NCBI GenBank assembly: GCA_016840165.1
Contig: JAEOSU010000018.1
Coordinates: forward strand, 1 to 64,000
Direction: 5' to 3'
Source of the DNA: Promethearchaeota archaeon
GTDB taxonomy: Archaea; Asgardarchaeota; Lokiarchaeia; Sigyniarchaeales; SOKP01
DNA: 64,000 nucleotides
Shown in pieces: positions 44,115-52,339 of this stretch. How positions within the stretch are numbered: the stretch's first letter is position 1; every line of letters starts with the position of its first letter. The notes under the pieces are model-generated. The model did no database searches. It was given only the letters and a program-made list of their open reading frames with translations, and was not told the origin of the DNA. Both the position numbers and the translations under genes were made by a program.

Positions 44115-45071
44115 TTAGTATTTAATAACTTCTATTGAAGATTTTTTATCATGAATTTTTAATATGGGTTCTTTTATAATTTTGCCAATAATCATGGCAT
44201 CCAATCCATAAAAACTAAATATTTTTATTGCTTCATCGCAATTCTCTAATGGAGCGGTTAAAACAAATGAAGTCGTTAAGTACATTTTGCTGTATTGCTC
44301 TAAAGAATAATTTTGTGCTATTAACTTAGGAGGGATACTTATAGAATCAATATCGATATTGGCCCCCACAGAAGAATATTTTACAATTTGTAAAATTGAA
44401 CCAAAGATACCACCATTCGAGATATCTTTTGAGGCATTAATAATATGTGCATGTGCGATTTGATTCATTGCATTTCTTTTGTATAAGACTTGATCACTTG
44501 ATTTAAATGTAACTGTATCCCAATATAGCTTATTTGCTTTTGCAACTTTACCGTCAAAATCAACAGCTAAAATTATTGCGTCACCAATTTGAGCATTCTT
44601 TGCTGAGATATAATCCTGTTTTAAAATTTCACCAACCATAGTGGAACTTAATTCATATGACTCACTACGTGGTTTTGTGTGGCCTCGAATGATAGGTACT
44701 TGAAATTTTGTGGAGCCTTCACAGATCCCCTCTATGATCTCTTGTCCGATTTTTGGATCTTTATAGGAAAGAATTAGACTTGCTGCTAAAGGTCTTCCTC
44801 CACAGCAGAAGATATCATCTACTCCTACGAGTATGGAACTGAATCCTGCACCATAGGGATAAGCTTTAATATAGTTAGTGTTTATTCTATCTGTTGTAAC
44901 TAATATATAGGTATCTTGATCATTTATAGCTGCAGAATCCTCACCCAAATCGGAATAAATTCTAGGACTTTTATAAGTCTTATCATTAATATACTGAACA
45001 ATTGGGCTTATTTCTTTTTTTTCAATGATGTTTTGATTTTTACGAATAGAATCTGCGATTTCTTCAAGCAT
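44115..45071 (-). CDS. AIR synthase (PurM)-related ATP-dependent enzyme
   Basis: A 318-residue PurM/SelD/ThiL-superfamily protein. SDLGEDSAAI near the N-terminus, VGVDDIFCCGGRPLAASLIL, then GSTKFQVPIIRGHTKPRS and KDISNGGIFGSILQIV are the expected blocks. It most resembles the AIR-synthase-related proteins called methanogenesis marker 2 and their relatives in non-methanogens, which should use ATP to activate a substrate. SelD is unlikely because the N-terminal Cys/Sec glycine loop is missing. Divergent from the longin-Arf gene at 45166. Confidence 0.8.
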   Translation of the reverse strand: MLEEIADSIRKNQNIIEKKEISPIVQYINDKTYKSPRIYSDLGEDSAAINDQDTYILVTTDRINTNYIKAYPYGAGFSSILVGVDDIFCCGGRPLAASLILSYKDPKIGQEIIEGICEGSTKFQVPIIRGHTKPRSESYELSSTMVGEILKQDYISAKNAQIGDAIILAVDFDGKVAKANKLYWDTVTFKSSDQVLYKRNAMNQIAHAHIINASKDISNGGIFGSILQIVKYSSVGANIDIDSISIPPKLIAQNYSLEQYSKMYLTTSFVLTAPLENCDEAIKIFSFYGLDAMIIGKIIKEPILKIHDKKSSIEVIKY

Positions 45072-45165
45072 AATAAAATCATATCTAAACTTATTAATAA
45101 TACATCATACATATTTAATTCAATAATTATCGTTTTAAAAATTAATTAATCACAAAATATCCATA

Positions 45166-46671
45166 ATGGAAGAGTTAATTAAATCTTCAATTATTAAATC
45201 AATAGTATTTTCGATTTATGGAGAGTTAGGACCTCAAGCACTATATATATGGCCTGAAATCATAAAGAAGGATACTAATAGTTCCAATTCTTCATTTAAT
45301 ATTGAGGAAAATATTGTATATCTAACCAATAGAGATGCAACTCAAATCGCTATTAAAAATTTGAGTTTATTAATTGGAGATGGTAGCATTTTAGAAAAAT
45401 CTAATTTAGATGAATATCGATATTTTGGGATTATTCCCTTTCCTGATTATAACTTAACCTCATTAACATTTTTTCATTTTACGAATGTTAATTATTCAGA
45501 AAAACCCTTACCATCAGCATGTTCGATTTTAATCGATGAATCGAAACGAAGTTTTTTGTATAATAATATCGAGAGATTTAAAGAATTGATTGTAGATTTT
45601 TGTACAACATTAGATAAAGAAAATGCAAAGGAACTTAAGTCTCAAAAAGAGCTCGAATCTTTATTCAAAAACCTTATCAATGAAATTATTTTAATAGAAA
45701 AGGAACCTACAACGCCTATCTCCGCTCATCGAAAACTTAAAATCATTATGGCAGGTCTTGATGATTCTGGAAAAACTTCCTTTTTACTTTCAGTAGATAG
45801 AAAGTATTCTAAATTAATAGGACTTAAACCTACCAGAGGAGCAAAAGTCAATTCGATTGAAGCTTTAGGAGCAACCATCTTTATATGGGATTTAGGCGGT
45901 CAGTTGGGTTTACGTAAAAAATATCTAAATAAAGCTCAATTATATCTCTATGAGGCGGATCTCTTGTTTTATTTTATTGATATTCGAAATAAAGCTAGAT
46001 TTAAAGAAAGTATTGAGTATCTAACCAAGATTAAGAACGTTCTAGATGGTTTTGAACAATCCACACCAATTATTTTTATTTTTTCAAAAGGCGATCCTGA
46101 TATAATTGATTCTAAAGAGATCAAAAATAATATCAAACTAATTACTACGGAATTAGAAAAATTAACTCCCAATGGTAAACCAGAGATCTACAATACAACG
46201 ATATTTCAATTATTTTCCATATTGAGAGCTTTTTCATCGGGAATAGCAAAACTAAGCCCCAACCGAGATTTAATAGAGTTAAATTTAAGTAGATTTTCCG
46301 AACAAACCCAAACATTTTTAACTTTACTTTTAAGTATGGATGGTCTTGTGCTAGCAGATCATTACACCACCGAAGCATTGAAACTAACTAAAGTGCCGAA
46401 ATCTGAAGAAATCCTTAATATATTTGAAATAACAGCCCCTCAATTTGCAATGTTATTCAAAATTTTTTCAAAATATAGGGCTGTTAAAAAAGATGAGGCA
46501 ATATTCAAGGTCGCAAAATCAGTCATCTTTTTTAAAAGAATTAGGATTTCCGAAACTGATATGTTCCTTTTATTTTTATTAGACGATGAAAAGAAAAAAG
46601 ATCAAATTAATGAGAATTTATCTAGCTTTCTAAATCAAACTCAAGATCTTCTTCTTCGCTATATTTCCTAA
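45166..46671 (+). CDS. Longin-like + Arf-like GTPase + roadblock-like triple-domain protein, copy 2
   Basis: A 501-residue paralogue of the protein at 35032-36444. The N-terminal module (1-150) has GELGPQALYIWPEI, KNLSLLIGDG and YFGIIPFPDYNLTSLTFFHF. The P-loop is AGLDDSGKTS (196-205), switch II WDLGGQ (241-246), but the guanine-specificity motif reads SKGD rather than NKxD. The C-terminal roadblock-like part starts at about 380 (TLLLSMDGLVLADHY) and includes ITAPQFAMLFKIF, which pairs with SAPHFTTLYKTF of copy 1. No lipidation site. Convergent with the mtrH gene, 3' ends overlapping by four bases. Confidence 0.8.
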   Translation: MEELIKSSIIKSIVFSIYGELGPQALYIWPEIIKKDTNSSNSSFNIEENIVYLTNRDATQIAIKNLSLLIGDGSILEKSNLDEYRYFGIIPFPDYNLTSLTFFHFTNVNYSEKPLPSACSILIDESKRSFLYNNIERFKELIVDFCTTLDKENAKELKSQKELESLFKNLINEIILIEKEPTTPISAHRKLKIIMAGLDDSGKTSFLLSVDRKYSKLIGLKPTRGAKVNSIEALGATIFIWDLGGQLGLRKKYLNKAQLYLYEADLLFYFIDIRNKARFKESIEYLTKIKNVLDGFEQSTPIIFIFSKGDPDIIDSKEIKNNIKLITTELEKLTPNGKPEIYNTTIFQLFSILRAFSSGIAKLSPNRDLIELNLSRFSEQTQTFLTLLLSMDGLVLADHYTTEALKLTKVPKSEEILNIFEITAPQFAMLFKIFSKYRAVKKDEAIFKVAKSVIFFKRIRISETDMFLLFLLDDEKKKDQINENLSSFLNQTQDLLLRYIS

Positions 46672-47570
46672 AATACTTTTTTTAAAGGGGAACGTTCAGA
46701 AATATTTTTTCGAAGGATTCTTTTACGATAATAGGCATTAACCGCAGCAATCAACGATTGAGCAGGGATTACACACTTTGCAAATTTTACTGGGCCAAAA
46801 AGAACAAAATCTCCTCCAGAATTGATGCAATATGACATTAAAGAGGCGATTGCTCCACATCTGGGTGATTCACCATACTTTTTTACATAATTCCATGCAA
46901 ATATTGCATTTGCGGGGGCAAATCCCGCGGGTAATCCTAATTTTGTCTTAATCATTCTCACAGTTTCAGCATTAATACTAATGGATGGCAAATCTAATAC
47001 TGCCGTATCAATCATGATATTTGTAATTCCCGCTTTTTTAGCTTTAGGAATTAAGCTTTCTTCTAAGAACTTTATTTTTTGATCAGGATAAATATATTTA
47101 TTTCCAAATGTTAATAATACAGCGTACTTAACTCCATAAGATTTTAATTTCTGCAACGTTTCGTCATTAGTTGCTTGGTCTATACTATTTAATACTGCTC
47201 GATCGAGTAAACCAATCTCACCTAATCTTTTTAACGCAGGAATACGAGAACTGTCATTTAATCCATCAACGAGAAAAGGATAATCGACTAAGTCCGCAAC
47301 AATCTCACATTCTCTAATTAATGCTTCAGGATATCCCCCAACTATATCTATCATCCCTTGCATATCAGTATCTTCGATGATCTCCGTGTATTCATTTAAC
47401 TCTTTCTCAAGTAATTCTATATCGATATTTCCTGTCTTTTCATCCAATAATGCTGCATGTTTAGTGTAAAAAACGGTTGCGACCATAACGGGAGGATTTT
47501 CTCCTGGCTGACCTCCAATCTTTGTACCAGCTATATTAATTACTTCTTGTTCTTTTTCATATTCTAACAT
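46668..47570 (-). CDS. mtrH: MtrH-family tetrahydromethanopterin S-methyltransferase subunit
   Basis: A 300-residue TIM-barrel protein that reads as MtrH: INIAGTKIGGQPGENPPVM at the start, then FYTKHAALLDEKTG, the Asp-rich MIDIVGGYPEALIRE, and the end SGGDFVLFGPVKFAKCVIPA. MtrH moves the methyl group between tetrahydro(methano)pterin and a corrinoid protein. No other mtr subunit, and no corrinoid or methyltransferase gene, is adjacent. Stand-alone MtrH homologues usually pair with methylotrophic corrinoid systems. In an Asgard archaeon it would feed or drain the methyl branch of the Wood-Ljungdahl pathway. The C-terminus is short and basic. Confidence 0.92.
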   Translation of the reverse strand: MLEYEKEQEVINIAGTKIGGQPGENPPVMVATVFYTKHAALLDEKTGNIDIELLEKELNEYTEIIEDTDMQGMIDIVGGYPEALIRECEIVADLVDYPFLVDGLNDSSRIPALKRLGEIGLLDRAVLNSIDQATNDETLQKLKSYGVKYAVLLTFGNKYIYPDQKIKFLEESLIPKAKKAGITNIMIDTAVLDLPSISINAETVRMIKTKLGLPAGFAPANAIFAWNYVKKYGESPRCGAIASLMSYCINSGGDFVLFGPVKFAKCVIPAQSLIAAVNAYYRKRILRKNISERSPLKKVF

Positions 47571-47645
47571 TTTTTATCATTAATTCTTCTTAATACCTTG
47601 ATTAGCTTTTAGCTTAACTTTTAAATAAAGGTTTGTGTTTAAAAT

Positions 47646-48698
47646 TTAGGATTTATCTTTAGATTTGAGTTTCTGCTTAATCAATGTTCCAGTATAAATT
47701 ATTGATATTATGAATTCAGGTATCCATTTATGTAAAAGTAATATAATAATTGCAGCTATAAAGGAGCTTGCGGCTGAAATTGAAACATGTATACTTTCCC
47801 ATGGATATCCGATATAATACAAATATATTTGAATTAGCATACGAATAATATTGACTACATAAAATATAATCGATGATACGATCAATGATTTTGCCTTGCG
47901 CCATATAATATTTTTGTTAGTTTGCTTATCTTGTGAATGGGGTATGAATAAAATCAATCCAGCGAAGACACAAATAGCTTGAATCCCAGTGCAAAAAGTC
48001 TCAAAATAAATACTTGGCTTATCTGGTATTAAAAAACTCCAATAATATTTACCAACCGGATTGTAAACTGCTTGTGCTCCCATATTGAAAAATGTATTAA
48101 GAAGATATACTGTCTGCTTTACAACAACTTCATGAAGCCAATAGTTTACCTCTAAATCAAAGAAAAGATAAATTAAATAAGAGACTAATGGGGTTCCAAT
48201 GGCAAAAATTATTAATGAATTTTTTTTAAAAATATAATTTTTATTTTCAAATTCGATGGAGAGAGACTTTTTTGCCTTAGAATCACTTAGTGAGGGTTCA
48301 AGAGTTTTACTTAATTCTTCTTTTCCATTTATATCGCGAAAATTGTGATTTACTAAAATGTAGATAAAGACAATCAATAACGGAATCATTACTATCCCAA
48401 AATTGTATTTCGAAATAGATTCCATAACTGAAATTGAAAAGCCGATGAAATATGAAAAAATTAAATTCAAGCTCAAATAGATGATATTCTTCATTTTTAT
48501 GTTTAGACTGAACGATTTAGGAAAGGAATAAGTTATAAATAAAAGATGTAAGATGGAAAGTACAATCATTAAAATTATAAAAACGAGATTTATTCCTTCA
48601 ACAGAAGATATAGAGTAAATCCCAAAGAAAAAAGCGATAATTAATTGTAAGGAAAGACCAATGAAAGTTAAGTATTGATTTTTTAAGTTTAATCTCAT
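47646..48698 (-). CDS. Exosortase/archaeosortase-family membrane protease
   Basis: About 350 residues with some eight membrane helices. In the C-terminal half lie the three residues of the archaeosortase active site: Cys in ETFCTGIQAICVF, Arg in NIIRMLIQIY and His in WESIHVSISAAS. The N-terminal helices (about 10-125) are an extra membrane bundle. Archaeosortases cleave proteins with PGF- or PEF-CTERM tails and join them to lipid. No such tail protein was seen in the window. The ATG at 48698 is used; a TTG three codons upstream is an alternative start. Confidence 0.8.
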   Translation of the reverse strand: MRLNLKNQYLTFIGLSLQLIIAFFFGIYSISSVEGINLVFIILMIVLSILHLLFITYSFPKSFSLNIKMKNIIYLSLNLIFSYFIGFSISVMESISKYNFGIVMIPLLIVFIYILVNHNFRDINGKEELSKTLEPSLSDSKAKKSLSIEFENKNYIFKKNSLIIFAIGTPLVSYLIYLFFDLEVNYWLHEVVVKQTVYLLNTFFNMGAQAVYNPVGKYYWSFLIPDKPSIYFETFCTGIQAICVFAGLILFIPHSQDKQTNKNIIWRKAKSLIVSSIIFYVVNIIRMLIQIYLYYIGYPWESIHVSISAASSFIAAIIILLLHKWIPEFIISIIYTGTLIKQKLKSKDKS

Positions 48699-48948
48699 GA
48701 TTGACAATTCTAATTTTCTTTCATTAGAAAAAGTATTAGTTTTTATAAAATTTTATGAACTATATTTTTATTCATTATATCTTCTTATTCTAAGCTTTAA
48801 AAGGCTATAATGTAAAACAGTTGTAGAAGGGCATTATATAGCGTCGGTAAGATTCAGAAGTATTAAATAAGAAGGTATCCTATTAAGATAATGTTATTTA
48901 GGAAAAGAATATAAACATTTAGAAATCTATGGAGTAGCATGAATTACA

Positions 48949-49527
48949 GTGAGTAAAGGGAAAAATAGTTTAACTTATACTATACAAAATATTGTTGTTA
49001 GGTTGAGTTTAAATTGTAATCTAAATTTAGAGAAAATTGAAGATCGTTTTAAAAACTGTTCTTATAATCCAAATAACTTTCCAGGACTTTTTCTACGAAT
49101 AAAAGCCCCTAAATCAGTCTTAATTATCTTTAATAGCGGAAAAATCATTTTAACAGGGATTAAACTATTCCAAGATATTGATTACATTTTAGAATATTTG
49201 ATTTCTCAATTCCATCGAGAAAAAATTGTTCAAGTTGATCTAATAAAGAACAATTTTGATGTCAAAGTTGTCAATATTGTTATTACTGCAGACTTAAATA
49301 ATAAAATCGATTTAGATTTAGCTTCATTGTCATTAAAAAATGCTATTTATGATCCAGAAGTCTTTCCAGGATTGATCTACAAACATGATGATCATATAAA
49401 AGGCACCTTCCTAATTTTTAGTACCGGAAAGTTAGTATTTACAGGTATAGCTCAAGAAAGTCTAATAGAGCCCTCTTTAATAAGTCTTGGGCGATTACTT
49501 AAAACTATGGACCTTTTTAAACAGTGA
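48949..49527 (+). CDS. tbp: TATA-binding protein (TBP)
   Basis: A 192-residue saddle protein with two homologous repeats. Repeat 1 has QNIVVRLSL, NNFPGLFLR and FNSGKIILTG; repeat 2 has VNIVITADL, EVFPGLIYK and FSTGKLVFTG. The four intercalating phenylalanines are present (Phe44, Phe61, Phe139, Phe157) and the two central asparagines (Asn14, Asn109) are kept. It binds TATA boxes and recruits TFB. It starts with GTG, since no in-frame ATG exists upstream. It looks more diverged than a standard archaeal TBP (RLSLNCNLNL), so it may be one of several paralogues. Confidence 0.93.
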   Translation: MSKGKNSLTYTIQNIVVRLSLNCNLNLEKIEDRFKNCSYNPNNFPGLFLRIKAPKSVLIIFNSGKIILTGIKLFQDIDYILEYLISQFHREKIVQVDLIKNNFDVKVVNIVITADLNNKIDLDLASLSLKNAIYDPEVFPGLIYKHDDHIKGTFLIFSTGKLVFTGIAQESLIEPSLISLGRLLKTMDLFKQ

Positions 49528-49649
49528 TTATCGAATTTAAAACCTTAATATCATAAGGGTAAAATTTTTTTTTAATTGATAATTCATTACTTTGAAAAAA
49601 CCATCTTATATGAATAATATGGACAATATAAAATCTTGAGTGCATGAAT

Positions 49650-50381
49650 ATGTCTGAAAATAATAAAGAAAATCAAGATGATGTAATTAATGAAGAGGAA
49701 GAAGATTCTCATCAAGATGAGGAACCTAAAGAGGCTGAAGAATCAACCACAAAAGCTAAATTTACATTTAAGTGTACTCGTTGCGATGCTTGTTGCCTTT
49801 CGCGAGGTCCCATACCAATTACTTTTTATGATTTAGAATTATGGGCTAAAAACGGTGTAATCGCTAATTTTCTTCCCTATTTAGATATATATAACAAACC
49901 AGATGGCAGCATCGATCTGATAATGAAACCACTTCCTCCCAAACCCAAAGAAGGAGAAGAATCAAAGAGAGATCCATTTAGTCCTGTTCCAATCGAAGAA
50001 TTATTAGAAGAGAAATGCCCTTTATATAATAAAGAGAAGAAAGAGTGTTTAGTATATCAGAATAGGCCTCTTAGCTGTCGAACTTATCCGCTTGAGTATG
50101 ATGGGAAAAATTTTACAATAGTCGATGTTGATTGCCCTGGTTTAAACGAAGAAGGAATGACCAAAGAAGAATTAAAAGAGATGAGAGATACAGCAAAAAG
50201 AATGTTCTATGAATTGACACGCATGCGAATTACTATACCCGTTTTAAATCAATTAATTACTCAAAAAGTTATGATCGATTTGATGCGACAGAATATGGAG
50301 GCAATGAGCAAAATGTCAGATGAAGACCGAGCAAAATTGGACGAAATCTTTAAGAAGGATCAAGAAGTTCCTGAAGAATAA
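49650..50381 (+). CDS. YkgJ-family cysteine-cluster protein, copy 2
   Basis: A 243-residue protein. An acidic, low-complexity N-terminus (about 1-40, rich in Glu and Asp) precedes the YkgJ cluster FKCTRCDACCLSRG; a second cysteine group is CPLYNKEKKECLVYQNRP followed by LSCRTYPLEYDG. A metal-binding protein of unknown role. The ATG at 49650 is chosen because GAGTG (49638-49642) lies seven bases before it; an earlier ATG at 49644 is only one base from that site. A T7 tract follows the stop by 26 bases. Confidence 0.83.
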   Translation: MSENNKENQDDVINEEEEDSHQDEEPKEAEESTTKAKFTFKCTRCDACCLSRGPIPITFYDLELWAKNGVIANFLPYLDIYNKPDGSIDLIMKPLPPKPKEGEESKRDPFSPVPIEELLEEKCPLYNKEKKECLVYQNRPLSCRTYPLEYDGKNFTIVDVDCPGLNEEGMTKEELKEMRDTAKRMFYELTRMRITIPVLNQLITQKVMIDLMRQNMEAMSKMSDEDRAKLDEIFKKDQEVPEE

Positions 50382-50407
50382 ATTTTCTTTCATTTTTCCT
50401 ATTCCTA

Positions 50408-50414
50408 TTTTTTT
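50408..50414 (+). terminator. T7 tract after the YkgJ gene
   Basis: A run of seven T bases in a T-rich stretch (50382-50414), 26 bases past the stop codon. Assigned from position and composition. Confidence 0.35.
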
Positions 50415-50508
50415 ATTATTAAATGATTTAAATGGGACAACGTTATTTCAGCTTACAATGTAGCACCCGTTTGATTTGATTTAGATATAAGATATAATTG
50501 TGATAGAT

Positions 50509-50527
50509 TGGTTCCAATTAGGAACCA
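50509..50527 (-). terminator. Perfect hairpin just past a stop codon
   Basis: TGGTTCC and GGAACCA pair perfectly over seven bases around a five-base loop. It begins four bases beyond the stop codon of the leftward gene at 50531-50842. No T run follows it on that strand, so it may protect the mRNA 3' end rather than terminate transcription. Confidence 0.35.
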
Positions 50528-50530
50528 TTT

Positions 50531-50842
50531 TCACTTTTTATCTAGCATGGTCAAATTTTGTGAATAGTATTTGGCAATTCTCCTGGTTTTTACAACTGTA
50601 TAAATGCTTAGTGCGAGAAATACTGCAATTATCCCTAAAGGTGGTCCAATCGTTAACATCATCATAATGAAATCTCCGAAATCAAAAAATGGTGATGTAA
50701 TAATCATAATAAGGTACGTATAAATAAATGAGAATAGCGTATAAGATGTTAAGATAACGCTTATTAGAGCTATGACAAAAATCCATACCGATTGTTTTTG
50801 TGTTATATTAAACCCAAACCATGTTTCATTCTCTCTACTCAT
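50531..50842 (-). CDS. Two-helix membrane protein
   Basis: A 103-residue protein with helices at about 16-45 and 58-85, joined by a short acidic loop (SPFFDFGDF), with a basic C-terminal tail (VKTRRIAKYYSQNLTMLDKK). A GAGTGA site precedes the ATG on the minus strand. No family recognised. Confidence 0.6.
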   Translation of the reverse strand: MSRENETWFGFNITQKQSVWIFVIALISVILTSYTLFSFIYTYLIMIITSPFFDFGDFIMMMLTIGPPLGIIAVFLALSIYTVVKTRRIAKYYSQNLTMLDKK

Positions 50843-51054
50843 TTTATCACTCTCTATTAAAAATGGATTTTAATATCAAAAATTTAACTTAGGTTAATAA
50901 AGGTTATTGTCTTCATATTATATCTGAAAAGCACATTTTTAATCACTTCTGGATAGAAAATGCATGAATTTAAAAATTTAAATTAAAGTTATTTCTACCT
51001 AACTTTATTTTTCTGCCCGAAAGACTTTATAATATCATTATCTTAGAACTAATT

Positions 51055-51579
51055 ATGGATGAATTAGTGGTAGATGGCTCGAGAATTAAGTTAGCCAAAG
51101 GAGATATTACCGATTTAGACACAGATGTAATAGTCAACGCGGCAAATGCTCAACTTATTATGGGGGGCGGCGTTGCTGGAGCGATACGACGCAAAGGAGG
51201 ACCAAAGATACAAGAAGAGTGCAATAAAATCGGTGGTACTCATGTTGGAGGTGCCGTGATTACTACTGGTGGAAATTTAAAAGCTAAATATGTAATTCAT
51301 GCTGTAGGTCCCCGTATGGGAGAGGGAAATGAGGATGAGAAGTTGAAAAATGCAACTCTTAATAGTCTTAAATTAATGGACGAGAAAAAACTCAAAACGA
51401 TTGCATTTCCCGCTATTTCCACGGGTATATTCGGTTACCCTATTGAAAAATGTGCTGAAATTATGATCGCAACCAGTAAAGAATATTTATCTGCTGATAC
51501 ACAGATTCAGGAAGTAATTTTTTGTTTATATTCAAAAAATGATTATGATGTTTTTAAAAAAGAATTAAATTTATATTAA
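51055..51579 (+). CDS. Macro domain protein (ADP-ribosyl hydrolase-like)
   Basis: A 174-residue single macro domain. The ADP-ribose-binding loop is VNAANAQLIMGGGVAGAIRR, the second loop is AFPAISTGIFGYPIEKCAEI, and the sheet strand KYVIHAVGPRM is typical of the MacroD/YmdB group. Such enzymes remove ADP-ribose from proteins or hydrolyse O-acetyl-ADP-ribose. Catalytic Asn and the GGG loop are kept, so it is probably active. A membrane protein follows 20 bases downstream. Confidence 0.92.
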   Translation: MDELVVDGSRIKLAKGDITDLDTDVIVNAANAQLIMGGGVAGAIRRKGGPKIQEECNKIGGTHVGGAVITTGGNLKAKYVIHAVGPRMGEGNEDEKLKNATLNSLKLMDEKKLKTIAFPAISTGIFGYPIEKCAEIMIATSKEYLSADTQIQEVIFCLYSKNDYDVFKKELNLY

Positions 51580-51598
51580 TAAAAATTTATGGACTGCT

Positions 51599-52219
51599 AT
51601 GTCTGAATTAGCAAAGAAATTAACTGAAAAAATCTATAAGAAAATAAATTTTAAACCTAGACTTAAAGTTGATATTGGCGAAAAAGTTAAATTCTATTTC
51701 AGTATCATTGGATGGATAATTATCATTGGTTGTGTTTACTATTGGATTCATTTCTTTATCATAGTACGAATGTATGAACCACTTGTATATACAACTTATT
51801 TAAGCTTAATTTTAATTGGGTTGACTTCTATCTTCAGGTTTGAATCAGTCTTATTAAACTCTATTTCTTGTATTACTTTCTATGGATTCATTAATATCGC
51901 TATATTTATGATTTCTCAAGTAAACGATTTATTTAGTTTAATTGTTGGGCCAGTTCTTCATCTGTCGATTGCTGTATTCCAGTTATTTATTATTTTTCAC
52001 CCAAAGATTCCAATAAGTAAACAGTATCTATTATGGAGCTTCTTGCTATTCCTAATTTTTACGAGTAGTTATGACAGTTTTCAACGTTGGGACGTTATTA
52101 CTGGTTTGTATGATATCGTGCCAACCTCTTTTACCGAGGTTTATTCATTCTATATGCTGATATTTTCAGTTCTTGGAATTTACCTTTATAAGAGAAAATT
52201 TGGAATTTTAGTCAAATAA
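51599..52219 (+). CDS. Polytopic membrane protein, 206 residues
   Basis: Six hydrophobic helices can be drawn (about 32-55, 60-78, 83-105, 109-133, 140-155 and 175-195) after an N-terminal basic, cytosolic-looking stretch. No family recognised. It follows the macro-domain gene by 20 bases on the same strand, so the two may be co-transcribed, although no functional link is known. Confidence 0.6.
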   Translation: MSELAKKLTEKIYKKINFKPRLKVDIGEKVKFYFSIIGWIIIIGCVYYWIHFFIIVRMYEPLVYTTYLSLILIGLTSIFRFESVLLNSISCITFYGFINIAIFMISQVNDLFSLIVGPVLHLSIAVFQLFIIFHPKIPISKQYLLWSFLLFLIFTSSYDSFQRWDVITGLYDIVPTSFTEVYSFYMLIFSVLGIYLYKRKFGILVK

Positions 52220-52339
52220 TTAATTAGCTAATAGATCTGAAAAGAACTTTATAGGAATGCATACTTTTTTTTTTGTAGTTTAATTATTTTTAAGAAATTC
52301 TCATTATTTAATTAACAAACAATATTAGCATGCTTTAAT

